Shown: piece by piece, positions 1-5,469 of the stretch | How the letters are laid out: every line of letters begins with the position of its first letter | Position numbering within the stretch: the stretch's first letter is position 1 | Assembly (NCBI GenBank): GCA_021781185.1 | Contig: JAJXXI010000355.1 | Coordinates: 1 to 6,827 of the forward strand | Length of the DNA stretch: 6,827 bases | From: a bacterium | Lineage (GTDB): Bacteria > Verrucomicrobiota > Verrucomicrobiia > Limisphaerales > UBA11358 | Direction of reading: 5' to 3' | The notes under the pieces: generated by a model | The model's input: the letters and a program-made list of their open reading frames with translations, nothing else | Told to the model about the DNA's origin: nothing | Database searches by the model: none | Made by a program: the position numbers and the translations under genes

Positions 1-48
1 TCTGTTCTTACAAAACTGTGTCGGGTCGGCATGAATGGCTAAATCGTG
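1..48 (+). repeat. Left copy of the 48-bp direct repeat (candidate attL core)
   Basis: Bases 1-48 match 6780-6827 without a mismatch. This copy is read through by the RHS frame (codons start at 3) and encodes the segment running from CSYKTV to WLNR. It ends on the first base of the Asp codon of the RDP motif. A 48-bp match beside a tyrosine recombinase is in the size range of att-site identities, and it could equally be the closing overlap of a circular contig. Confidence 0.85.
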
Positions 49-626
49 ACCCCATCGAGGAACAAGGGGGATTGAACCTATACGGTTACGTCCAAAACAA
101 CCCTGTGAATCGTATTGACCCACTGGGATTAGAAGGCAATCCGATTTCCAGCACTCTGCCGGGGCTTAGCGGGGCTTGGAATTCCAATCCGGCGGGCGGA
201 GGCGGTTCGTTTTATGGTCCAGGACTTTATCAGTCATTGGCTAATCAACAAGCAAATGACGACGCGGCAGCACAACAAGCATCCATTGATGCCTATAATG
301 CTACTGTGCCATCTGATTTTCAGTTAGGCCCAGATGGACAAACACATGATGGTATTAGTGATGAAAGCATGAATGCTTTGGCAGTTGCTGGTGCTTTAGA
401 TGGAATGGGAGAACTTGCTGGTGCTGGAATGAATGCAATCAGTAAATGTCCAAAAATTGGTTGGAAAGGTGGGGAAATGACATTTACACCTCAAGGTTCT
501 TTGACTCCTGATTTACGCATCAATCCAACAGGAGACTGGGATAGTCCAAATCCCTTTGCGCAGTTACCACATTATCATAGGAGGCCTGGAATTGGCAAAC
601 ACCGCCCATGGGAGGGGGGCTGGTGA
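3..626 (+). CDS. RHS repeat-associated core end plus C-terminal toxin tip (5'-partial)
   Basis: This is the carboxy end of an RHS/YD-repeat polymorphic toxin. The frame is open from base 3 with no plausible start, so the rest of the protein lies upstream. Bases 36-131 encode the conserved core end, [16 protein letters not shown]....N...DPLGL. In characterised RHS proteins this region closes the shell and autocleaves to free the toxin, and the two DP motifs used there are present here. After DPLGL comes a Gly/Asn/Gln-rich linker, then an Ala/Gly-rich hydrophobic stretch (roughly 370-440), then a compact end with LPHYHRR and KHRPWE (564-614). That His-rich ending recurs in RHS tips and suggests a nuclease-like toxin, but I cannot name its family or target. 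The GTG at 18 is not a likely natural start. Codon use is clearly AT-richer than in the primase and recombinase genes. The gene overlaps the next one by one base, as expected for a toxin-immunity pair. Confidence 0.85.
   Translation, partial: CSYKTVSGRHEWLNRDPIEEQGGLNLYGYVQNNPVNRIDPLGLEGNPISSTLPGLSGAWNSNPAGGGGSFYGPGLYQSLANQQANDDAAAQQASIDAYNATVPSDFQLGPDGQTHDGISDESMNALAVAGALDGMGELAGAGMNAISKCPKIGWKGGEMTFTPQGSLTPDLRINPTGDWDSPNPFAQLPHYHRRPGIGKHRPWEGGW
611..619 (+). promoter_or_regulatory. Strong ribosome binding site inside the end of the toxin gene
   Basis: GGAGGGGGG lies 6 bases before the ATG at 626 and inside the last codons of the RHS tip (they encode W-E-G-G). It fixes the immunity gene start at 626 rather than at the in-frame ATG at 608, and gives the immunity protein its own strong translation signal. 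Confidence 0.7.
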
Positions 627-988
627 TGAATATTGAATTTCCAGTTTTTGTTTGCACAAAAGATAGTGGCGAGATTCAAATGTTTGAATCACTTTATGAC
701 CTACAATACCACCTTGAAGAAATAGACGTGGAGAATGCCGAATATTTAGTTTGGGATAAGTGTGGTAAACCCGTTTCGTTGGCGGTGCAAAAACCGGTGT
801 GGATCAATCTTGAGTCAACAATTGATTTGCAACAACTGGACTTAAAAAGTTGCCTCGAAAAATATGCGGACAAACTAGGCATTGCTATCAAGTTAAAAGA
901 AGAATCTGCGCCTGAATTTAGCCAAGCATACGAGCAAATAAACGCAGAATCCAAGCTTCGGGCGCGTCCTAAATTTTTTAAAAAGTAA
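626..988 (+). CDS. Putative immunity protein for the RHS toxin tip
   Basis: A soluble, acidic-to-neutral protein of 120 residues starting [10 protein letters not shown], with no signal peptide or membrane segment. Its ATG shares one base with the toxin's TGA and has a strong Shine-Dalgarno site, so the pair is translationally coupled. The N-terminal part (residues 1-55) alternates short strands and a helix: SGEIQMFESLYDLQYHLEE, then IDVENAEYLVWD, then G-PVSL. That pattern is common in small immunity proteins of polymorphic toxins. The C-terminal end is Lys/Arg-rich (KLRARPKFFKK). The immunity role is inferred from position and size; I do not recognise the Pfam family. Base composition matches the toxin tip and not the backbone downstream, so the two genes probably moved as one cassette. 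Confidence 0.7.
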   Translation: MNIEFPVFVCTKDSGEIQMFESLYDLQYHLEEIDVENAEYLVWDKCGKPVSLAVQKPVWINLESTIDLQQLDLKSCLEKYADKLGIAIKLKEESAPEFSQAYEQINAESKLRARPKFFKK

Positions 989-1291
989 GCCAAGACACTT
1001 ACCCCGCCTTTGACGGTGAATCTGGCTGCCGGGAAAAAATCCGTAACGTGCGTCAAATGCCGCCGGTGAAAATGTCGCAAGGTTGCGCCGGTGAAGTGGT
1101 GGAGCGACGATGGAATGGAACCTGATTTGATGACGGACGCCATTCTCCTTGCCGGAGCAAGGGGCGGGCGTAACAAGGGTCATTCCAGACGGCACGCCTT
1201 ACGTCTAACGCTGTTAGTTCATTTTGCGGACGAGGATTACCCGAAATCTGGCCGAGGTCTGGACGAAAACCGTTCGAGACTTGGACGATTT
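989..1291. other. Gene-free stretch between the toxin cassette and the backbone
   Basis: No frame on either strand gives a convincing protein. The frames that are open here lack a ribosome binding site, are low in conserved character, and overlap real genes on the other strand. Composition changes near 988 from the AT-rich cassette to the GC-rich backbone, so this is the likely seam between cargo and element. The left third holds three related 10-bp repeats (1011, 1061, 1086). No RNA gene was recognised. Confidence 0.5.
1011..1095 (+). repeat. Three short direct repeats with 25-bp phasing (iteron-like)
   Basis: CGCCGGTGAA occurs exactly at 1061-1070 and 1086-1095, and a two-mismatch copy, TGACGGTGAA, at 1011-1020. 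Start-to-start distances are 50 and 25 bp, so the copies share one phase. Such spacing is seen at replication-protein or recombinase-arm binding sites, but three short copies may also be chance. Confidence 0.3.
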
Positions 1292-1672
1292 TTATCCGGG
1301 ATCGGTCAGCCTGCCGAACGCATCACGGTGGCTCGTTGCCTCATCCAGCGCCTCTTGAGCGCCACGCGGCGGGATGCCAGCCGCCCGGCGAATCTTTTCC
1401 TGCCGCAAGCGGTCGCGCTCGCCGCGTGCCGTCCAGTTCACCGCCTGCTGTTTTTGCCGCTGCTCGATCATGGGTTGTCGCCGCTTCGCTTGAAAGTCGC
1501 GCACGCGCTTGTCCGGGCGGTTGACCACGGACAGTTTGCCGCTGGCGATGTCATCGAACAGCCGACGCCAGGACGGAGTGCCGCGATACTCGCAGCCGCA
1601 ATCGGCGGCGATGCCCATTAAAACCTGCCAGTCAATCTCATCGAGTTTCAGTGATTGCCGCTTCATGGTCAT
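1292..1672 (-). CDS. Hypothetical basic protein with an SWRRLFDDI segment
   Basis: A 126-residue protein with two possible ATG starts (1672 and 1666) and a TAA stop at 1294-1292. I do not recognise a family. The first half looks folded: KLDEIDWQVLMGIAADCGCEYRG followed by TPSWRRLFDDIASGKLSV. It carries two close cysteines (DCGCEYRG) and an aromatic-acidic core. The second half is highly charged, rich in Arg, Gln and Lys (RDFQAKRRQPMIEQRQKQQ), and is probably helical and nucleic-acid binding. The gene lies downstream of the XRE regulator on the same strand but 303 bp away, with structured DNA between, and has a perfect palindrome at its own 5' end. Small basic proteins at this position in integrating elements are often recombination directionality or accessory factors; that role is a guess here. 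The long plus-strand frame over the same bases (1091-1621) looks like its shadow. Confidence 0.6.
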   Translation of the reverse strand: MTMKRQSLKLDEIDWQVLMGIAADCGCEYRGTPSWRRLFDDIASGKLSVVNRPDKRVRDFQAKRRQPMIEQRQKQQAVNWTARGERDRLRQEKIRRAAGIPPRGAQEALDEATSHRDAFGRLTDPG

Positions 1673-1676
1673 GGTG

Positions 1677-1692
1677 AAAGGTAGCTACCTTT
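1677..1692. promoter_or_regulatory. Perfect 16-bp palindrome, candidate operator
   Basis: AAAGGTAGCTACCTTT equals its own reverse complement. It ends 4 bases before the ATG of the minus-strand hypothetical gene at 1672, so a dimeric regulator bound here would block transcription or translation start of that gene. A single CTACC half-site (2363-2367) also occurs in the XRE-primase intergenic region, which weakly suggests the same regulator. Confidence 0.45.
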
Positions 1693-1720
1693 GATTGAGA
1701 TGTTACAAAGAGACAAGGAA

Positions 1721-1735
1721 GGGCGCTGCGCGCCC
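1721..1735. repeat. Hairpin 1: 6-bp GC stem with a TGC loop
   Basis: GGGCGC-TGC-GCGCCC is a perfect inverted repeat. Read on the minus strand it is followed by a pyrimidine-rich, U-containing stretch (TTCCTTGTCTCTTT), so it could act as a weak terminator for transcripts coming from the XRE gene. It shares its loop and the CTGCGC core with hairpin 2. Confidence 0.5.
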
Positions 1736-1797
1736 GGCGGTGATGTTACCAGGGGGTGTTTTTCCGGGACAGTTATTAGCGTATTAAACAAGGTTAA

Positions 1798-1841
1798 GGG
1801 CGGCAGCGGGGCCGGGCTGCGCCCGGCTCCCGCCACCGCCC
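1798..1841. repeat. Hairpin 2: long imperfect GC-rich stem with a TGC loop
   Basis: The arms pair in three blocks. GGGCGG (1798-1803) pairs with CCGCCC (1836-1841), GCGGG (1806-1810) with CCCGC (1829-1833), and GCCGGGC (1811-1817) with GCCCGGC (1821-1827). They are interrupted only by a CA/CA internal loop and one bulged T at 1828. That is 18 GC pairs around a TGC loop. On the plus strand a CTTTTTA run follows 14 bases later. The shape suits a REP-like element, a single-strand origin or a structured RNA. Confidence 0.6.
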
Positions 1842-1870
1842 CCCAACCCGATGCTTTTTAGGGTGGACGA

Positions 1871-1972
1871 CTGGCGAGGCGACATTGCCGGGAAACTTGG
1901 ACGTGCGGCTGGCTGGCCGTGGTTGCCGCCTTGCTTTTAGTCGCTCTGGCTGCCGCGACGGGCAGCAACTAA
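1871..1972 (+). other. Possible small membrane peptide or remnant, no standard start codon
   Basis: The frame is open from 1862 to the TAA at 1970-1972. It encodes a short Arg-rich lead (LARRHCRETWTCG) followed by a strongly hydrophobic run WLAVVAALLLVALAAA and a short polar end, which is the shape of a single transmembrane helix or signal anchor. There is no ATG, GTG or TTG ahead of the helix. Only a CTG at 1871, with AGGGTGG 4 bases upstream, could start it. It may be an unusual small gene, a gene remnant, or chance in GC-rich DNA. Confidence 0.2.
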
Positions 1973-1975
1973 AAA

Positions 1976-2311
1976 TCAGGCGTCACCGTTGGCGTGCTGG
2001 CGGACGAACGGTTCGAGGATGTCCAAAATCTTTTCCTGCTGGCGGCGGGGCATCTTGGAGACGGCTTCAAAAAGTTGGCGGGAGCGACCGCCGGGAGACA
2101 CGCCGCGCTTGGGGCGTGACTCGCCCAAAAGTTCCTCGACGGTGACGCCGAGCGCTTTGGCCATCGGCACCAGCACGTTGGAACGCGGCAGGTTGCCGCT
2201 TTGCTCCCAATAACGGATGTTGGAATGTTCTTCGCCGATCTGCTTGGCCAAGTCACGCAGACTTAATCCGGCAGCTTCGCGCAGTTGTCGCAATCGAGAA
2301 TCGTTCGCCAT
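1976..2311 (-). CDS. XRE-family helix-turn-helix transcriptional regulator
   Basis: A 111-residue protein with an N-terminal lambda-repressor-like DNA-binding domain (residues 7-63): LRQLREAAGLSLRDLAKQIG, then HSNIRYWEQSGNLPR as the recognition region, then ALGVTVEELLG. The C-terminal tail (residues 75-108) has RQLFEAVSKMPRRQQEKIL and a further helix, a common dimerising tail in XRE regulators of mobile elements. I chose the ATG at 2311 because the domain begins a few residues later and because a promoter-like sequence at 2385-2357 would place the transcript start near 2350. The in-frame ATG at 2350 would add 13 unremarkable residues. The gene is divergent from the primase-recombinase operon, the classic position of a repressor that controls element replication and excision as well as itself. 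Confidence 0.85.
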   Translation of the reverse strand: MANDSRLRQLREAAGLSLRDLAKQIGEEHSNIRYWEQSGNLPRSNVLVPMAKALGVTVEELLGESRPKRGVSPGGRSRQLFEAVSKMPRRQQEKILDILEPFVRQHANGDA

Positions 2312-2356
2312 GCCAGCAGCGTAGGCAAGGGATGAAAAAAGTTCTTGCATGTGTGC

Positions 2357-2385
2357 AGCATACTACCCACTATCGGGCAATGCAA
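2357..2385 (-). promoter_or_regulatory. Candidate XRE promoter with an internal operator-like dyad
   Basis: On the minus strand, TTGCAT (2385-2380) and TATGCT (2362-2357) are separated by exactly 17 bases, a moderate sigma-70-like match. An imperfect dyad, CCCGATAGTGGG (2377-2366), fills the spacer, where a bound XRE dimer would block RNA polymerase. Because this is the shared intergenic region, the same site could also repress the primase operon. No good plus-strand promoter could be picked out. Confidence 0.3.
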
Positions 2386-2411
2386 TTTATCTTGACGCCT
2401 TTTTCCAGAAT

Positions 2412-2416
2412 GGAGG
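2412..2416 (+). promoter_or_regulatory. Ribosome binding site that sets the primase start
   Basis: GGAGG lies 6 bases before the ATG at 2423. The in-frame TTG at 2417 directly abuts this site and could not be served by it, so the ATG is preferred. Confidence 0.65.
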
Positions 2417-2422
2417 TTGCCG

Positions 2423-5400
2423 ATGCCCTGGCGCATTCCTGAAGCCGACCTTGACCGCGTGAAGCGCGAGACGGATTCGCTGGCCCTGGTGCGGAGCCGG
2501 GGCATTGAACTCGCGAAGCACGGCACGAAAGATTTTATCGGGCGGTGTCCGTTCCACGATGACCGGAACAAACCCAACTTCATTGTGTCCCCGGCCAAGG
2601 GGCTGTGGCATTGCATGGCGTGCGGGAAGGCGGGCAACGTGATCCAGTTCGTGCAGCAGCACGACGGCGTTTCGTTCCGCCACGCCTTCGACCTGTTGCG
2701 GCAGGGCGGCCCGGCGGTGTTCAGTGCGAGTCGCACTTCCCATCAAGGGCCGTTGAAACAATCCACGGTGCCGAAGCTGCCGTGTCCGCTCGATGCCGAG
2801 GCCGACGACGCGACGCTGTTTAGCCAGGTGGTGAGCTACTATCACGAACGGCTAAAACAGACGCCCACGGCGCGTGCGTATCTGGCGAGCCGTGGCCTCG
2901 ATGACGAGCAGCTCATTGACCATTTTCAAATCGGTTTTGCCGACCGCTCGCTGGGGCTGCGGTTGCCGGAGAAAAATCGCACGGAGGGCGAACGGTTGCG
3001 TTCGCGGCTGACACAGCTTGGCCTGTGGCGGGAAAGCGGCCACGAACATTTTAACGGCTGCATCGTGGTGCCGTTGCGGGATGAAGCTGGAAAGGCGGTA
3101 AGCCTGTATGGACGGCGGGCGCAAAAGGGCGAGATGAAACATCTGTATCCGCCCGGCCCGCATCGTGGCCTGTTCAACAGGCGGTGCCTGCTCCCACCAG
3201 ACTGTTTGAACCAGCCGGAAATTATTTTGTGCGAGGCGGTGTTCGATGCGCTGACGTTTTGGGTGAACGGGTTCAAGAACGTGACGTGCTTGTTCGGCAC
3301 GGAAGGTTTTACCGATGAATTATGGGACGCCCTGCGGAAGGTGCAGCGCGTGCGTATCGCCTATGATGCGGACGACGCCGGCGAGCGGGCGGCGCAGCGG
3401 GACACGGAGCGTTTTCAAAAGCACGGCATTGAAGTTTTTCGGGTGAAGTTCCCGCACGGCATGGACGCGAACGAATACGCCTGCAAGGTTAAGCCCGCCG
3501 ACAAGTCGCTGGCGTTGCTGATGAATGCAGCGCAGTGGGCGGACGCACGGCCACCGGCAGCACCGCCGCCAGAGCCACGCAAGCACGTTGCGATGGTGGT
3601 GGACGAGTTGACCGGCGAGCCGTTGCCCATCGTGGATAAAGAGTCGCTGGAAACCGGCGTGGGCTGGGCACCGGAGCCGTTTGTTCCCGCCTCTTACGCG
3701 GACGTGCAGGCGCAGTCTCTTTTATTAGCTGCTTCTGTTAGCAGCGCACCAGACGCGGCTAAAAAAGAAAAAGCCATCAGCTTGGAACAACGCGGTGACG
3801 CTTGGTTCCTCGATCTGGACGGGCGCGAATATCGCGTGGCGGGCTTGGAAAAAACCGTCGGGACGGACGCGCTGAAAATCGCATTGCGTTTGCGTCATGG
3901 CGAACGGTTCCACCTCGACCAGGTTGATCTGTGCCGGGACATGGAACGCCGCCGGTTCGTGGAACGCGCCGCCGAGGAAACCGGACTCACCGCCGATTTA
4001 TTGAAACGCGATCTTGGCCGGTTGCTCCTTGCCGTTGAGCAGGCGCAAACGGAACTGGCCAAGCCACAGGCACCGACCGGCCATGTCGTCACGCTGACGC
4101 CGGAGGAGCGCGAGGTGGCGCTGGCCTGGTTACGCGAGCCAAACCTGATTGGCCGTTTGCGGGCGGCGTTCCATCAGGCGGGCATCATCGGCGAGGAAAG
4201 CAACACGCTCGTGGCGTATCTCGCGGGCGTGTCGCGCAAGCTGGAACGGCCGCTGGCCATCATCATCCAGAGCGCGAGCGCAGCGGGCAAGACCACGCTC
4301 ATGGACGCGGTGCTGTCGTTCTTCCCGGAGGAGGAGCGCGTCAAATACTCGGCGATGACCGGCCAATCGCTCTACTACCTGGGCGAGACGAGCCTGAAAA
4401 ATAAAATCCTCGCGGTGGTCGAAGAGGCCGGAGCCGAGAAAGCCAGTTATGCGTTGAAGTTGTTGCAGAGCGAAGGCGAGCTAACGATAGCCAGCACCGG
4501 CAAAGACCCGGCCACTGGAAAAATGGTGACGCAGGAATATCACGTTGAAGGCCCGGTGATGATTTTTTTGACGACGACGGCGATTGACCTCGATGAGGAG
4601 TTGCAAAACCGTTGTCTCACGCTGGCGGTGGACGAGAGCGCCGAGCAGACCGGGCGCATCCACCGGTTGCAACGCGAACGTCGCACGCTGGCGGGACTCA
4701 TCGCCAGGGCGGAACGGCAGGACGTTTTGAAAAAACTTCGCAACGCGCAACGGCTGTTGCAGACGGTGGACGTGTTGAATCCTTACGCGCCGAGCCTGAC
4801 GTTCGCCACGGCCCGCACGCGGAACCGGCGCGACCACGAAAAATATCTGACGCTCATTGACGCCATCGCGCTCCTGCACCAGCACCAGCGGGAAACGCGC
4901 ACGCTGCCAAGTGGACAACGCTTCATTGAAGTGACGCTTGATGACATCGCATTGGCGAACGAACTCGCGCCGGAAATTTTGGGCCGTTCGCTCGACGAGT
5001 TGCCGCCACAAACCCGGCGCTTGCTTGAATATATCCGCGAGCTGGTGAAGAAGAAATCAGGCGATGCAAAAGCCGCTTCCACTTTTAGCCGCCGGGAGTT
5101 GCGCGACCATTGCGGGTGGAGCCTGACGCAAGTGCGCGTGCATCTGGAAAGGCTGGTTGAGTTGGAATGTCTGGCCATCCGGCACGGACGTTTGGGCAGC
5201 CAGTTCGTTTATGAAATGCTCCTCGACACCGACACGACCGAAGCCGTCGCCCACATCGGTTTGATTAACACCGCCAAACTTCGCCATGACTACAAAACCA
5301 ACTTGACGGGTTTTGCGGCGGGGGTGGCGGGGCAAAACGGGCACCTGACGGGGGGTGACGGAACGCCCCCGCCACCTGAAAACGCCACGCCTGCCTCATC

Positions 5401-5467
5401 AAAATCACAACCTGACGGCCTGACGCCATCGCACATCAGGACGGGCCACCTTCAACTGGCATCGTAA
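2423..5467 (+). CDS. DnaG-type primase fused to a helicase-like ATPase, with a C-terminal winged helix
   Basis: A 1014-residue replication protein. Near the N-terminus is a CHC2 zinc finger (C42, H45, C64, C67 in GRCPFH and HCMACG) that contacts template DNA in primases. It is followed by a Toprim catalytic fold with EAVFDAL (E271) and DADDAG (D315, D317), the metal-binding residues of primer synthesis. A linker of about 200 residues, rich in Pro/Ala near 375-445, leads to a P-loop ATPase. Its Walker A is SASAAGKTT (K623), its Walker B ILAVVEEAG (E667, E668), and a sensor/arginine motif follows at LTTTAIDLDEELQNRC (716-731). Residues about 887-933 resemble a winged helix (FSRRELRDHCGWSLTQVRVH), probably for origin or DNA binding. 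The last 55 residues are a Gly/Pro-rich tail. The order primase, helicase, DNA-binding domain parallels the P4 satellite alpha protein, though with a DnaG-like primase. It probably replicates the excised element, and it heads an operon with the recombinase 2 bases downstream. Confidence 0.85.
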   Translation: MPWRIPEADLDRVKRETDSLALVRSRGIELAKHGTKDFIGRCPFHDDRNKPNFIVSPAKGLWHCMACGKAGNVIQFVQQHDGVSFRHAFDLLRQGGPAVFSASRTSHQGPLKQSTVPKLPCPLDAEADDATLFSQVVSYYHERLKQTPTARAYLASRGLDDEQLIDHFQIGFADRSLGLRLPEKNRTEGERLRSRLTQLGLWRESGHEHFNGCIVVPLRDEAGKAVSLYGRRAQKGEMKHLYPPGPHRGLFNRRCLLPPDCLNQPEIILCEAVFDALTFWVNGFKNVTCLFGTEGFTDELWDALRKVQRVRIAYDADDAGERAAQRDTERFQKHGIEVFRVKFPHGMDANEYACKVKPADKSLALLMNAAQWADARPPAAPPPEPRKHVAMVVDELTGEPLPIVDKESLETGVGWAPEPFVPASYADVQAQSLLLAASVSSAPDAAKKEKAISLEQRGDAWFLDLDGREYRVAGLEKTVGTDALKIALRLRHGERFHLDQVDLCRDMERRRFVERAAEETGLTADLLKRDLGRLLLAVEQAQTELAKPQAPTGHVVTLTPEEREVALAWLREPNLIGRLRAAFHQAGIIGEESNTLVAYLAGVSRKLERPLAIIIQSASAAGKTTLMDAVLSFFPEEERVKYSAMTGQSLYYLGETSLKNKILAVVEEAGAEKASYALKLLQSEGELTIASTGKDPATGKMVTQEYHVEGPVMIFLTTTAIDLDEELQNRCLTLAVDESAEQTGRIHRLQRERRTLAGLIARAERQDVLKKLRNAQRLLQTVDVLNPYAPSLTFATARTRNRRDHEKYLTLIDAIALLHQHQRETRTLPSGQRFIEVTLDDIALANELAPEILGRSLDELPPQTRRLLEYIRELVKKKSGDAKAASTFSRRELRDHCGWSLTQVRVHLERLVELECLAIRHGRLGSQFVYEMLLDTDTTEAVAHIGLINTAKLRHDYKTNLTGFAAGVAGQNGHLTGGDGTPPPPENATPASSKSQPDGLTPSHIRTGHLQLAS
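5323..5376 (+). repeat. 10-bp inverted repeat in the 3' end of the primase gene
   Basis: GGTGGCGGGG (5323-5332) and CCCCGCCACC (5367-5376) are perfect complements separated by 34 bases. That loop contains a second, smaller GGGGG/CCCCC pairing. The region encodes the Gly/Pro-rich tail of the primase and lies about 95 bases before the recombinase start, so an RNA hairpin here could tune expression of the second gene. Confidence 0.35.
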
Positions 5468-5469
5468 CT

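Larger units (their letters stand above)
1693..1975. other. Structured, gene-poor region between the XRE gene and the hypothetical gene
   Basis: About 280 bp without a supported gene. It contains two GC-rich hairpins (1721-1735 and 1798-1841), an 8-bp repeat GATGTTAC at 1699-1706 and 1742-1749 flanking the first hairpin, and an AT-rich spacer (1770-1797). Near the XRE end there is a plus-strand frame (1862-1972) encoding a hydrophobic segment but no standard start. Possible roles are an origin of replication, a structured RNA or a transcription stop for the XRE gene; the sequence does not decide between them. Confidence 0.45.

Noticed and set aside
18..626. GTG at 18 as the true start of the RHS tip gene
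   Set aside because: The frame is open to the window edge, the codon lies inside conserved RHS-type sequence, and no ribosome binding site precedes it; the gene is better described as partial.
694..1195. Two minus-strand frames behind the immunity gene
   Set aside because: They cover the immunity gene on the opposite strand and have no family character or start signal.
1203..1217. GTCTAAC...GTTAG resembling an integron attC core
   Set aside because: The two halves are only a few bases apart, the second half does not fit the consensus, and no attC stem with extrahelical bases is present. The recombinase is also XerC/D-like without an integron-specific insert that I can see.
1091..1621. A 176-residue plus-strand frame over the hypothetical gene
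   Set aside because: It lies opposite the minus-strand gene at 1292-1672, has Arg/Ala/Leu-rich shadow composition and no ribosome binding site.
2392..2397. TTGACG as a -35 box for the primase gene
   Set aside because: A -10 box at normal spacing would fall on the ribosome binding site and start codon, leaving no room for a leader.
2417..2422. TTG at 2417 as primase start
   Set aside because: It directly abuts the GGAGG at 2412-2416, leaving no spacing; the ATG at 2423 has the normal 6 bases.
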